The position numbers and the translations under genes were made by a program. A DNA stretch of 64,000 nucleotides from Mediterraneibacter faecis JCM 15917. GTDB lineage: Bacteria; Bacillota; Clostridia; Lachnospirales; Lachnospiraceae. Position 1 is the stretch's first letter. Each line of letters starts with the position of its first letter. The stretch covers positions 62,001 to 126,000 of the forward strand of contig BBDW01000007.1 in the NCBI GenBank assembly GCA_001312505.1. Reading direction: 5' to 3'. The notes under the pieces were generated by a model, which saw only the letters and a program-made list of their open reading frames with translations, searched no databases and was not told the origin of the DNA. This document shows positions 21,907 through 33,412 of this stretch, in pieces.

Positions 21907-22986
21907 TTATAATGCTGTGGCAAGCTCTTTTGACTTATTCTTTGGCACTTTGTCTGCCTCTTTTGCCTTGATCTCTGCCTTGGCTTTCTCCAATCTTCCA
22001 TGGATTCCACCTTTTACTTCTGCTTTTTCTTTTTCCAGACGTGCTTCCCTACGCTCAGCATTTTCCATTACTGCGGTCTTTTTATCACAGAACTGAACCT
22101 TATCAGAAAGCTGTTCCTGTCTTTCCACCTGTGTCTCATTGACTTCCTGTACCATCGCATTTAATTCTGGAACCTGAAAAATTCCGTTATCAGGGAGAAT
22201 CAACACTTCATGAACGGAAGATGGGATGACAAAGTAATCACTTCCCAGGCATTCCCCAATCTGTTTACGAATATCTTCCTGCAGTAACAGGGAAGCTCCA
22301 TTCATCTTAGCTTTGTTTGTCAGACAGAACATTGGGTTTTCCATGGCTTCCATATCCATTTTTTCATTCAGCAGGTTTTCTGGTTCTTCACCAAAAATCA
22401 TAGATTTGATAATCTCATTCATATCCATAAGTGTGACACCACGTTTTCGGTCTGCCACCATCGCATCCGCTTGAATCTGTTCGGCAGATACTCCCCCCCA
22501 CTCGTTCATCAGAGAAACAGTTACCGGAATACTGCTGATCCCTTCTCCATTTTCCTCCAGATTTACTGCATAATAAGCTGCAAAATCTCCGTGTTCTGTG
22601 ACTACTTTATCTGCAAGAAGATCGGTATTCCATTCCTTATCACAAATTCTCATCTGTAATTTGTCTTTCATCTTTTCATAATCCAGAATATCCGGAACTC
22701 CCATATCAAAAAATTCTGCTTTTCCCTGTGCCTCAATACGCATATCAGCTACATCACCAACACAAGAATCTACATCTTTTCCATGGATATATTCCTGGTA
22801 GAGGGAATCCAGATAGACTGTCGGTACGATTCTCTGATCTCCGTTTGGAATCGTGATACCAGTCAACTTCAATCCGTTATTCTTTTCAACTTCCTGAAGT
22901 TTAATTTCTGCGTCCTTATAAGACTCTGGCAGATACTCCTTTACATTGTCTTTGACATATTCATAAAATTCTTTTCTGTTCATCAT
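21907..22986 (-). CDS. DUF5688-like ICE protein, 359 aa
   Basis: Soluble protein beginning MMNRKEFYEYVKDNVKEYL, with GDFAAYYAVNLEENGE and GSDYFVIPSSVHEVLILP, which fit the DUF5688 family often found in Clostridial ICEs; the biochemical role is unknown. The C-terminal basic tail contains GGIHGRLEKAKAEIK, related to the tails of the neighbouring gene products. The seven-C run at 22493-22499 adds one Gly (EWGGVS) without shifting the frame. Confidence 0.7.
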   Translation of the reverse strand: MMNRKEFYEYVKDNVKEYLPESYKDAEIKLQEVEKNNGLKLTGITIPNGDQRIVPTVYLDSLYQEYIHGKDVDSCVGDVADMRIEAQGKAEFFDMGVPDILDYEKMKDKLQMRICDKEWNTDLLADKVVTEHGDFAAYYAVNLEENGEGISSIPVTVSLMNEWGGVSAEQIQADAMVADRKRGVTLMDMNEIIKSMIFGEEPENLLNEKMDMEAMENPMFCLTNKAKMNGASLLLQEDIRKQIGECLGSDYFVIPSSVHEVLILPDNGIFQVPELNAMVQEVNETQVERQEQLSDKVQFCDKKTAVMENAERREARLEKEKAEVKGGIHGRLEKAKAEIKAKEADKVPKNKSKELATAL

Positions 22987-23134
22987 ACGCTTTTACCCCC
23001 TTTCTGATCATGTGATGGTTCATTCTTTTTCTGCTGACCATCTGCTCGGCTTTCTTCTGATAAGCCATCATTCTCTTTAAAGTTTTCTCCTGGTTTTTTC
23101 GTGCTTCCTGTCTTTTTTCCATTGCTTTCATCAT
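22961..23134 (-). CDS. Small basic ICE protein, about 47-57 aa
   Basis: Begins MMKAMEKRQEARKNQEKTLK and is rich in Lys, Arg and Met. As read it overlaps the start of the next gene. If the five-base G run just before the end (22996-23000) is really four, it stops earlier at 22993 (HHMIRKG then stop), leaving an AAGGGG ribosome site for the next gene. I do not recognise the family. Confidence 0.5.
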   Translation of the reverse strand: MMKAMEKRQEARKNQEKTLKRMMAYQKKAEQMVSRKRMNHHMIRKGVKAYDEQKRIL

Positions 23135-23168
23135 AGTTTTCTGTTCCTTTCTGTGATTTTTTTGTATG

Positions 23169-23196
23169 AAAAAGGGAGCCTCACATAGAAGCTCCC
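23169..23196 (-). terminator. Intrinsic terminator after the Cna-B adhesin
   Basis: On the minus strand GGGAGC / GGCTCCC arms are followed by TTTTT. It starts about 27 bases past the stop of the adhesin gene. Confidence 0.65.
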
Positions 23197-23222
23197 AATC
23201 ATAACCGTTGGTTTTAGTTTCC

Positions 23223-26200
23223 TTATTTGCTTTTCCTTTTCCGGCTGATATAAAGTCCTGCCATACCTCCTGTGGAGATTACAAGAAGCAGGATTGGCAG
23301 CCAGATATTCGTGCTGTCACCTGTTTTCGGTGCGTTTGATACCTTTGTCTCTTCATGGGACTGTGGTGTATCCGGTGTGTTCGGTGTTTCTGGAACTTCC
23401 GGTTTCTCATTTGTCAGATTAAAGGTAACTTCCACAACCGGTGTACTGTCATCTGAATAGGCAAATGTCACTTCATGCTTGGTCTGATCCAGTGTGTATC
23501 CGTCCAGTGTCTTTGTTTCCACCAGATAATACTTGATAGCGGTATCATATTTGCCGTTCTTAAATGTGGCAATCTCATACAGCTTACTTTCTGCATGACC
23601 GGCAGCATCTGTCTTTAAGGTTTCCAGAACTTTTCCTTTGCTGTCACGAAGTTCAAATTCTACCCCCCCTTTCAGTGGTTCTCCTGACGATTTATCTGTC
23701 TTATTGAGAATCACTTTTCCCTTGGCAGTATCATCTTTCATAGCCACTTTCTGGATTTCTCCGTTATCTTTCACCTCAAATGTCACATCGGCTGTCAGAA
23801 GATATCCTTTCGGTGCCTGCTCTTCACGTAAGGTATATTTACCGATTGGCAGTTTTTCGATATAGTGCGCTTCCTCTGTGGAAGTCCAGCTCTCTACTAC
23901 CTGATCATCCTTATCGAGAATCGTCAGTTTCGCACCTGGAATCTCAGTTTCTCCTGTGATATCAGTCTTACTGATCTGCACTTTTGTCACATCGTCTTTC
24001 ATCTCATGCTTCTGAACCTCTGCTGTATTCTCTACTGTGAAAGCAATACTTTCTGCAGTGACATATCCATCTGCCGGTTTTGTCTCTGTCATGGTGTATT
24101 TCTTACCAACAACCAGTTCTTTGATCACATGGGATTCTTCCGTAGAAGTCCATTCATCTACTGTATTGCCATCTGAATCCGTTACTTTCAGGTGTGCACC
24201 TGGAAGTTCTTTACCTGTTGTCAGGTCTGTTTTGGACAGCTCCACTGTGGTTGGCTGATTTTCAAAAGTAAAGTCGTAGCTTACTTCTGCCTGGTCTTCT
24301 CCGGCATATTCAAAGGTAAATTCCTGTACTTCTTCTGTTGTAACAAATCCGTCCGGCGCAAAGATTTCTTTCACATAGTATTTTCCATCTACCGGAAGAT
24401 CTGCCGTAAAAGTAATCTGTCCTTTTTCATCCGTTACTCGCTGCTCGATCAGACTGTCTTTCTCAAGGAGTACCTCGCCCTTTGCATTTTTGATATCTTC
24501 ACTGGTATAAAGACCGAAGACACCACCTGCAAGGACACGGTCTGTATCTTTTTCTTTCTTCACAACCGTAACCTTTACTTTCTGACGGGCATTCTGCCAT
24601 TTTTCATCATAAGTGATGACTGGTGTGTCCTGATCACGGTAGGAAAGGTCAACATATTTCGGCTCTTTATCCAGCACATAACCATGGGCTGTTTTTACTT
24701 CCTTCACATAGTATTTTCCAGCCGGGAGATCTCCCATCTGTGCAATGCCATTGGAATCTGTAGTAATAGTTCCCACTTTTTCATCTGCTTTGAAATAATC
24801 TTCGCTGACACCATCTGCCGCTTTGATATTTTCCGCAGCAAATACATCGAAAGTTACATCTGTAAGACTTCCGGTTACATATTCAAAGAGATGCTCCACA
24901 GTACCTTTTACATGGTCCAGAAGTGTCACTTTATCCAAAAACTCTCCATTTTTGTTGATGATCAGAAGTCCTGTCGGAACTTCATCTTTCATCTCTACTT
25001 TCTGAATCTCGGCTGTATCTTTCAGCGTGAACTTCACATCCATTGCTTTCAGATATCCATAAGGTGCCATTTCCTCACGAAGGGTGTATTCCTCACCAAC
25101 TGTCAGTCGTTTGATCACATGTGGCTGATCTTTTACAGAAGTCCACTGGTCCACAACATTTCCTTCTTTATCGAGAACGGTGAGTTTTGCCCCCCCATCC
25201 AATTCCACACCTGTTGTTACATCAGATTTTGTGACTTCTACGGTTGTTGGCTGGTTCTTTTTCACTGTTTTCAGTTTTACTGTCTTCACATCCTGTCCCT
25301 GGTAAGAAGCATCCAGATTCAGAACTTCATCAGAGGATACAAATCCCGCCGGTGCTTTTAACTCTTTCACATAATACTGTCCAAGTGGCAGATCCAGCGT
25401 ACATGCTGCAAGACCATCGTTATCAGAAGTCATTTCCTGCAGAAGTGTATCTGCCTTTACAATGATCTCACCTTTCTCATTCTTCAGATCTTCTGTGTTA
25501 TAGATGCCAAAGACAGCTCCTGCTACGGTTGCACCATTTTCTGCATCCTGTTTTTCTACCTGGATCGCAATTTTCTGTCGGTCATCACCAACAGTCACTT
25601 CCTGTTCGATCACAGGTGTATCCTGATCCGCATAGACAAATGAGACATCCGATCTGTCATGGTTCAGGACGAATCCTTCCGGTGCAGTCTTTTCTACCAC
25701 ATAGTAAGAACCAAGCGGCAGGTTATCAGCAACTGCTTTTCCGTCTTCCCCCCCGGTCGTTACCGTTGTTACCAGTGCATCTTTTGCATAGATCAGCTGT
25801 CTGTTTCCGTTTTCATCTTTCTGATAATCCGGTGTATAGATATTTTCAGCTGCATAGACATGAAATGATGCACCCTTCAGGTATCTTTCTTCATAAACAA
25901 AATCCTTTTTAAATCCGGTCAGCATCTCACCTTTTTTATAGATCGTCAGCTTTCCTTTTACCGGATGGTTCTCGTAGTCTACCGTAATAATGGCATCTCC
26001 GCTCTCAGAATCCATCTGGTATGCTGTGTTTGCATCCACCGCAATCTCTACATAGTTCTTATTGATTGTGTACCCTTCCGGTGCGTTGACTTCCTCAATC
26101 CGGTAATGTCCGATCTTCAGATTCTTCGGCATGATCAGATATCCCTGGCTGTCCGTAAAATAAGACTTGTGAGTAGTTGTCACTGGGTAAGTTGTTACCT

Positions 26201-29200
26201 GCTCCACATACTTCTTGTTGTCCAGGTCATATACCTTAAATTCTGTTCCGGCAATCAATACAGATTTCTTTGTTTCATCGTCTTTTTTCACGATTTTCAG
26301 TTTTGCCTTAAACTCTTCATCCAGAAGCACTCGCCAGATCTGTGGCTCGTTTGGATGATGTTCTGTGATATTCACTTCAAAATCATCGACTGGCTTGTAA
26401 TTGTGCGGTGTTGTAGTTTCACGCACGATATAGCTTCCAAATGGTAATGGAATACTGCAGGCATACCCTTTTTCATCTGTGAAAATCTCAGTTGCTCCAT
26501 TTTCTCCACTCACTACTGGTTTGGCAGAATCAAAATCATAGCTTCCATCTGCTTTCTTTGTAAGAGAAGATTTCAGATAAACTGTAAATCCGGCTCCGAA
26601 TAACAGATCTGCATCGGTCTTTCCATTGTTGGCTGCTTTGATGATCTGAAATGGCTGTTTGATGACCTGCTCACTGGAAGTGCACTCTCTTTTTACTTCT
26701 GCTGTCATATCTCCTTCATAACTGCACACAAGATCATGCTCTTCTGTATCTGCCAGGTATCCGGTCGGCGGTGTGATCTCTTTGACATAATATTTGCCAA
26801 GATATAAACCTTTTACAGAAGACTGTCCTTTGTCATCTGTTGTAAGAGATGCTACCTGTTCTCCTGCTTTATAAATAGTTCCGGTTGCTCCGTCCGGATG
26901 CACGATATCTTCACGGGCATACAGACCATAAACTGCACCTTTCAGTGTGGCATCTCCCTGTGATACTGCTTTTCCTGTTTCTTTATCAACTTTGAATAAA
27001 TTGATCTTTGCTGTCACACGGTCATTGCTGAAGGTATGGGCAAATAATACGGTTGCTTCTTTATCATTGGTGTAAGAAAACTTGAACGTATACACATCTT
27101 CTGTATTTCTTACATAGCCTTCCGGCGCCTGATCTTCTTTTACGGAATAGGAATATCCAATCGGAAGATCTGCTGTGAATTTTGCAGTTCCATCTGCTCC
27201 AGTAGTTGCTTTCTCAATCAGTGTTCCTTTTTTCACAACAACGGTTCCGTCTGCATTTCTAATATCATCGAATGCATACAGAGCAAAAATACCGCCATTC
27301 AGTGGTTTCTTTGTATCTTTATCCTGTTTTACTACGGAAACATCTGCTTTCTGTCTTTCGTTGTTAAAAGTCACATCTGCAAATACAACTTCTTTATTCT
27401 GTCCGGCATAAGTCAGAGTCACTGGCTTTTCTTCGCTGCCGTTATAGAAATTGTCCGGTGCTTTTGCTTCTTTCACCACATAGCTTCCAAGATGCAGGTT
27501 CTTCAGTGTAACAGAACCATTCTCTCCCGTAGTCAGATTATCTTTTACCAGGTCACCTTTGCTGTACACTTTTGTGCCATAAGCAGTTACGATATCTGCC
27601 CCGGCATACACGTTATACACTGCATTTTTCTGTCTGCGGTTTTCATACTGGAATACCGTTCCATTTTCACTGACATCTGCTCCGGTAAGAACCTGTCCTT
27701 CTTTGTAAATGGTAAGCTCTGCAAGCTGTTCTTTATTTTCTACAGTCACAGAGGAAGTCTTACTTGCTACCAGTTTTACATTTGTTGCCGTTGCATTTAC
27801 TACATATCCCTGTGGTGCTGTGATCTCTTTCAGATAAACGGTATCCTGTGTCTTGATGATCGTAACAGAAGATTTTCCATTCTTATCTGTTGCCGGCATC
27901 TGAGTGATCAGCTTTGTACAAGCCTCATCGCTGTATACACCGAATACTGCACCTGCAAGATTGACATCCGCTGTATCGTCTTTCTTTACGATTTCGATCG
28001 TAGCCTGTTCAATCCAGGACACCTTTAAGCTTACATATTTTTCATCAGCGACACCTTCTCCAAACACAAATGCCAGATCCTGAACACTTGCATTCGTAGT
28101 CAGTTTATATGCTGAATAATCTTTTGTAATACTACCCTTCATTTTTGCAGAAAAAGTAGCACTTACATCTTTTGTCTGTGTCAGAGGTGCTGAAAGATAA
28201 AACGTAGTTCCTCCTCCAATTGTTACGCTTGCACCTGCCGCACTTACATTTCCAGTAGATACATTATGGAGCTTTACACCCTTTGGTAAGTCCATTGTAA
28301 TTTTCTGCTGGGAAGATGCATTGAACTTAATGTTCTCCGTTCTCTGAACATTTCCATCTACATAAGCTTTTACATTCGGTTTTGAAAATGACATCGCTAC
28401 ATCTGGTATTTCCGGCTTATTCACACAATAATTATAGAGTTCTTTTGCCAAAGCCTCGCCTGTAGCATTTGTTCCATAGAATGCATCACTGCTTCCATTG
28501 GCATACGATGCAGCCATGTGAATAATGATGAATCTTTTTCCTTCTGAGAAATCCGTGTGTTTATTCGCAAAAAAACTTTCGCTCCCTGCGGCATCTGTAC
28601 CGTAATAACACACTTTTGCTAACGCCTGATTGTCCCCCCGATCTTTGTGATTGTATAATTTCCAGATCCTGGTCCTGGTTTTGCTGGCTGTACACAATAC
28701 GCAGTTGCTCTGACGCTTCCGTAGCTGATATAGTACGGCTCTGTCAGATAGGTTCCAAGATTATAATCTGCATATCTATACAGAGGTCCTTTTTCAATCG
28801 TTACCTGCTGTGTAGTTCTTGCTGAATAAGCCGAAACTGCTTCAAATGTTGCAATCTCTCCCTCTTCCATAGAATCAAGATCCACCCCCCCTTCGTCTCC
28901 TGCCTGTTCCAAAACATCGTGAAGCTCTAACCCTGATTCTTCATCATAGGTATCCTGATTCTGTGCCTGCTCTACTAAATCATCAAATTCATCAGCATCA
29001 ATATCGGTAATCTCCGAGTCTGCTTCGGAATCCTCCGCTTCTTCTGTCTGCTGTTCACTGCCAGCTGTTTCGGATTCGGTTACCGCTTCACTCCCTGCAG
29101 TTTCTGTCTGCACTTCTGTTTCTTTCTCACGCACAATCAGCTTTCGGCTGATCTGATACTTCGGATGCTCCTGATTTACCGGTTCCACATAATAGACCGC

Positions 29201-29533
29201 TTTGTAAGTGTCCGCATGATCTGTCGTAAAATCCTCATCCTTGTCGTTCTTTGCTTCCTCGAATGTGACTTTAACCTTGTCAGCATCCTTGATTTCCAGT
29301 CCTGTGTAGTCTGATTTCACATCAAATACACTGCCTGTTTCGATTTCATAATCTTTGGCAGTCACCACCTCATCTTCATCCAGAAGGTCTTTCACTTCCT
29401 CATAAAGTGGCGGTTTTTCCTCTGGCTGAATCTCCGCTGCATATGCAGTCATCGGAGACAACACGGTACTAAGCATTGTCATGCCTGCCAGCAAGCCAGA
29501 TACTACTTTTCTAAAATTACCTTTTTTCTTCAT
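23223..29533 (-). CDS. Giant Cna-B-repeat surface adhesin with thioester-type head and sortase signal, ~2,100 aa
   Basis: A signal peptide (KVVSGLLAGMTMLSTVLSP, then TAYAAE) leads into an acidic Glu/Thr-rich stretch, then a head with ATAYCVQPAKPG and IIIHMAASYANG, resembling thioester (TQXA-like) adhesion domains. About 14 Cna-B/SpaA-like repeats follow (each with a GAVFGVY or GAKLTVLD core), then the sorting signal NAPKTGD, a hydrophobic segment and RKRKSK. It would be a long wall-anchored stalk, perhaps stabilising mating contacts. No sortase gene lies in the window. The six-C run at 28634-28639 cuts the frame; reading it as four joins TITKIG to DNQALAKV. ATG 29533 is preceded by GAGAGGACC. 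Confidence 0.85.
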
Positions 29534-29565
29534 GCTAAGGTCCTCTCTTTCATAATATTTGTATG

Positions 29566-29591
29566 AAAACAGACAGTCCTTAGACTGCCTG
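29566..29591 (-). terminator. Hairpin between topB and the Cna-B gene
   Basis: CAGGCAGTC TAAG GACTGTCTG on the minus strand, followed by TTTT. Located between the topB stop and the adhesin ribosome site, so it may limit read-through into the adhesin gene. Confidence 0.6.
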
Positions 29592-29602
29592 CCATACACT
29601 AC

Positions 29603-31678
29603 TTATCGTTGTGGGAAAATCAGATTGAACTGCACATTCCCCTCGCCGGGATCAACCATTTCCACAGTTGCTTCATACTGTCTCCCTGTTTTTCTGGATA
29701 CCAGATCTTTATAATGGATTTTTCCTTTAGACAGGAACTTCTTTGCTGCCGCCTTATCCATCTTTTTTCCCTGGCTTGCAAGGAATTTATCATTCTTCCA
29801 CAAGGTAAAAGCACAGTTCCGATCAGAACAGTAAAAGTTTACTTTTCCTTCCCTGACATCAGCTCCACAACGGGGGGGACATTTGCCAATGACTTCTCCT
29901 TTTGCTTTTCCCTGAAACTGCTCTTTCTTTTCTTCTGAAATACCCTGATATCTGGCAACCAGTTCCTGCATCAGCTCTGTAATCCCATTTAGGAATTCAT
30001 CTGCTGTCTCTGTATTCTGGGCAATGTGATTCAATGCCATTTCCCACTCTGCTGTCATCTTCGGAGATTTAATCTCATCCGGCAGAACCGTAATCAGCAC
30101 ATTGCCATCATCTGTCGGCACCAGATTTTTCTTTTCCCTTTTCACAAAACCAGACTTAATCAGTTTTTCAATGATTGCTGCCCTTGTTGCTGGAGTACCT
30201 AGTCCTTTCTTTTCTGTATCTTCGGTCATTTCTTCATTCCCTGCACGTTCCATCGCAGAAAGCAGGGTATCTTCTGTGTACTGTTTCGGTGGCTGTGTAA
30301 AATGCTCCGATACAAAAGAATCACAGGGACCATAATGCTTGCCTGCCCAGATATCCAGCTCCGGCTCTTCTTTCTCACTCTTTACGCCAAAGAACTGTTT
30401 CATTTTATTTTCGATTGCCTTGAATCCTTCCTGCTTTGTTTTCTTTGCCGTGAGATAAAACGTATGATAATTACAGGTAATCTGGCTTTTATGACTCTCA
30501 TAAATATAAGGATCTGCGGTTGCTGTCAGTACCCTGGCACTGATCAGGTACAAAATCTTGCAGTTTCGTTCTTTCAGTTTACCTATATCTGCCTTTGCTA
30601 CTTCCATGGTCGGGATAATCGCATGGTGATCAGATACTTTCTTTGAATTTAATACCTTACTCACGTCCGGCTGATATTCCAGGCTTTCAGCATAAGGCAT
30701 TTCCCCAAGTAACATCTGAATCAGAGTTTCTGTGCTTTCTCCCATCTCATCTGTCAGATACTGGCTGTCTGTTCTCGGATAAGTGACAAGCTTCTGCTCA
30801 TACATCTCTTGCACGGCATCCAATGTCTGTTGAGCGGTATAGCCAAATATTCTGTTTGCTTCCCTCTGCAGGGTGGTCAGATCATAAAGCTTCGGAGGGC
30901 GGACTGTTTTCTCTTTCACATCATCCTTTTCCACTTCGCACATCCGCTCCATGCAGTCCGCAGCCACTTTATCTGCATCCTCTTTTTTCTGAAAATGCTC
31001 TGTAACTGCATCCATATCATCAAACTTGATATGAGCCATATAATATTTTTCTTTGGTAAATTCCTTGATCTTCTGATTTCGATTCACGATCATGGCAAGT
31101 GTTGGTGTCTGCACTCTTCCGACTTTCAGATTCTGGTTATACAGAACGGAAAAAAGACGGCTCGCATTGATTCCCACCAACCAGTCTGCCTTTGCCCTGC
31201 AAAGTGCTGACTGATAGAGACTGTCATAACACGAACCGTCTTTTAATGACGCAAATCCATCTTTAATTGCCTGTTCTTCCATAGATGAGATCCAGAGCCG
31301 CTTCATCGGCTTTTTGCATCCTGCCTGCTCATATACCAAACGAAAGATTAACTCACCTTCACGTCCTGCATCAGTAGCACAGATTACCTCATCTACTTTG
31401 GAATCTCTCATCAGTTTCTTTAAGATTCCGAACTGCTTCTTTGTGCCCTCCAAAATCTTGTGTTTCCAACATTCCGGCACAATCGGCAGATCCTCATATC
31501 TCCATTTTTTATATTTTTCATCGTATTCCGATGCATCGCATAATCCCACCAGATGTCCTACGCACCAGGAAACGATATAACCGTTTCCCTCCACGTAGCC
31601 ATCTTTTCTTGTTCTGGCTCCAAGAACGGAAGCCAGTGCCATCGCAACCGATGGCTTTTCTGCAATCACTAATTTCAT
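29603..31678 (-). CDS. topB: Type IA DNA topoisomerase III
   Basis: 691 residues, normal for element-borne TopB. The Toprim start MKLVIAEKPSVAMALASVLG, the Toprim acidic site ATDAGREGELIF, the catalytic Tyr in YPRTDSQYLTDEM and a C-terminal zinc-finger-like segment are visible. In that segment CPPRCGADVREG has an extra Pro made by the seven-G run at 29872-29878; CPRCG is usual. It would resolve DNA topology during element replication or transfer. Its ATG directly follows the stop of the CD1107-like gene. Confidence 0.92.
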   Translation of the reverse strand: MKLVIAEKPSVAMALASVLGARTRKDGYVEGNGYIVSWCVGHLVGLCDASEYDEKYKKWRYEDLPIVPECWKHKILEGTKKQFGILKKLMRDSKVDEVICATDAGREGELIFRLVYEQAGCKKPMKRLWISSMEEQAIKDGFASLKDGSCYDSLYQSALCRAKADWLVGINASRLFSVLYNQNLKVGRVQTPTLAMIVNRNQKIKEFTKEKYYMAHIKFDDMDAVTEHFQKKEDADKVAADCMERMCEVEKDDVKEKTVRPPKLYDLTTLQREANRIFGYTAQQTLDAVQEMYEQKLVTYPRTDSQYLTDEMGESTETLIQMLLGEMPYAESLEYQPDVSKVLNSKKVSDHHAIIPTMEVAKADIGKLKERNCKILYLISARVLTATADPYIYESHKSQITCNYHTFYLTAKKTKQEGFKAIENKMKQFFGVKSEKEEPELDIWAGKHYGPCDSFVSEHFTQPPKQYTEDTLLSAMERAGNEEMTEDTEKKGLGTPATRAAIIEKLIKSGFVKREKKNLVPTDDGNVLITVLPDEIKSPKMTAEWEMALNHIAQNTETADEFLNGITELMQELVARYQGISEEKKEQFQGKAKGEVIGKCPPRCGADVREGKVNFYCSDRNCAFTLWKNDKFLASQGKKMDKAAAKKFLSKGKIHYKDLVSRKTGRQYEATVEMVDPGEGNVQFNLIFPQR

Positions 31679-33115
31679 TTACTCCTGCTCCTCTTCTTCA
31701 TCTTCCAGCACATTATCGTCAAAATCTTCATCTCTCAGGATTTCCGGTTCTGTACTTTCTTCCTGCTCATCTGCATCATCTACTTCCCGTTTTTCTGACT
31801 CTGAATCTTCGGATTCATCTTCATCCTCTTCCATCTCATCCTCGTCATCATATTCATGTTTTGGTTTATAGACTTTGAAGTAATATCCTCCTGCCGCAGC
31901 TCCGACTGCAACCAGTGCAATCAAAAGATACGTTCCAAATGGACTTTTATCTTCAGGCATCTGAATATCATCCTCTACCTTATCTTTCTCATCTGTCTCT
32001 GTCGTTTCCGGTTTTTCTTCCTCTGCTTTTTTCTCTGGTTCTGCATAAACCGTATCCACTTCCGGAAGTGTCACCGAATCAGAAAGTGTGAAGTTCATCA
32101 GATCTTTTTCACTGACTTCTGTAAGAAAATACACATTATCCTGAGATTTTGAATTGTCAATAATCAGATAGAAAATCTTACCACTCTTAGTTGAAATGGT
32201 ATAAAACTCTTTTGTGCCTTCCGTAGCTGTTTTAGTAACAGAATCTGCTGTCTCGCCTTCTTTATTAAGCTGTTCCTCAATACCTGTCACTGTCCGATCA
32301 TCCACGGTTCCTTTTGCATCTGTCGGCTCAGAAGCCTGTGCATCCTGCGGAAGCGGTGAAGTCGTTGTTTTCTCAGTCCCAGTTGCATCTGCACTGGTCG
32401 TGGTTGCCATTGCACCATTACTGTCAATGGAAGTTTTCTGTTTCTCTGCCTGCTTCTTTGCCCATTCATAATAAGGATTCTGTAACACATACTTTTCAGA
32501 CGTATTTCCGGCACCGTCTGTTACCGTAATCTCAATCTGTTTTGTAGTAAAATCTTTCTGTGTCAATTGCACTCTCAGCATTCCATCCTTCAAGTCTGTA
32601 TAAGTGGTGCCATTGACTGTTACTGCAGTAATCCCTGATACTGTATCATTCCCCCCCTGAATCGTCAGCACACCATCTGTCAGGGAAGCAGATAGTGTAG
32701 GCTTTTCCGTGTCATAACACTTAATAGAGCGATTCTGCTCATAGACCTTCCCCCCCTCACCATCTGTCACACGCACATACACTGTCTGGTTTCCAGTGAT
32801 CGTGATACTTCCACTTCCGGTTACATCCTGCCAGCTTCCATCTTTTCCTGCTTTTGCTTCAATCTTTGCTATTGAGAAACCTTCCGGCATATGACTGGCA
32901 TCTACCGTAACAGCAATGGTTGTTTCTCCCTGTTTCCAGCCATCCGGTTTCTCAATCGTGATTGCAGGCGTGGTATTCTCAGCTGCATAAGCAGTCTGTG
33001 TCTGGAGCAAAGGTGTTGTCAGGCAAAGAAATGTCGTTGCTGCAAGCAAGCTCTTTTTTACCCTGCTTTTAGTAATTGTTCTCTTCTTCTGTTTCATTTT
33101 TTCCAGATTCATCAT
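31679..33115 (-). CDS. CD1107-like (DUF4366) membrane-anchored ICE surface protein, 478 aa
   Basis: A cleavable signal (KKSLLAATTFLCLTTP, then AYAAEN), Ig-like/triple-tyrosine-like modules with DGAGN and GSGSITITGNQTVYV, a conserved C-terminal segment (FYTISTKSGKIFYLIIDNSK), one membrane helix (TYLLIALVAVGAAAGGYYF) and a very acidic cytoplasmic tail (EDEMEEDEDESEDSE). This is the conserved protein between TopB and the cell-wall hydrolase in Tn1549-like ICEs, probably part of the mating machinery. The seven-C runs at 32651-32657 and 32750-32756 add single Gly residues. Confidence 0.8.
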   Translation of the reverse strand: MMNLEKMKQKKRTITKSRVKKSLLAATTFLCLTTPLLQTQTAYAAENTTPAITIEKPDGWKQGETTIAVTVDASHMPEGFSIAKIEAKAGKDGSWQDVTGSGSITITGNQTVYVRVTDGEGGKVYEQNRSIKCYDTEKPTLSASLTDGVLTIQGGNDTVSGITAVTVNGTTYTDLKDGMLRVQLTQKDFTTKQIEITVTDGAGNTSEKYVLQNPYYEWAKKQAEKQKTSIDSNGAMATTTSADATGTEKTTTSPLPQDAQASEPTDAKGTVDDRTVTGIEEQLNKEGETADSVTKTATEGTKEFYTISTKSGKIFYLIIDNSKSQDNVYFLTEVSEKDLMNFTLSDSVTLPEVDTVYAEPEKKAEEEKPETTETDEKDKVEDDIQMPEDKSPFGTYLLIALVAVGAAAGGYYFKVYKPKHEYDDEDEMEEDEDESEDSESEKREVDDADEQEESTEPEILRDEDFDDNVLEDEEEEQE

Positions 33116-33142
33116 CGGCTTTTGTTTCCTCCTTCTGTATTT

Positions 33143-33370
33143 CTACCTGCCGGGCAGTTCATTTTTCATTCTCTTTTTGAAAGCTTCCAATTCTGGAATA
33201 CTCATATCCATTGCACGGATAATTCTTACAATTTCCAGATTTTCCGCTTCTGTTTTGGCAATCTCCGCAGCCTTGAAACGCTTTAAATCTGCTTCATATC
33301 TGGCTTTGGAGGCTTCCATTTTCTCTTTGGCTTTCTCATAATCCGCCGTTGCTTTTTCAAGACTTTTCAT
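33143..33370 (-). CDS. DUF4315-like coiled-coil protein, 75 aa
   Basis: MKSLEKATADYEKAKEKMEA, then EAENLEIVRIIRAMDMSIPEL, matching the small DUF4315 family always found next to CD1107/CD1108-type genes. Mostly helical, likely coiled coil. Function unknown; position suggests a transfer-apparatus helper. Confidence 0.8.
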   Translation of the reverse strand: MKSLEKATADYEKAKEKMEASKARYEADLKRFKAAEIAKTEAENLEIVRIIRAMDMSIPELEAFKKRMKNELPGR

Positions 33371-33412
33371 CGCTTCTCCTTTCCGGACGGCTGATGCAGC
33401 CGCCCTTTTTTC

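Noticed and set aside
24192-25361. Plus-strand open frame of 389 codons opposite the Cna-B gene
   Set aside because: Its composition (very high Phe, Cys, His) is the mirror of the Lys/Glu-rich repeats on the other strand; it is a shadow of the repeat array.
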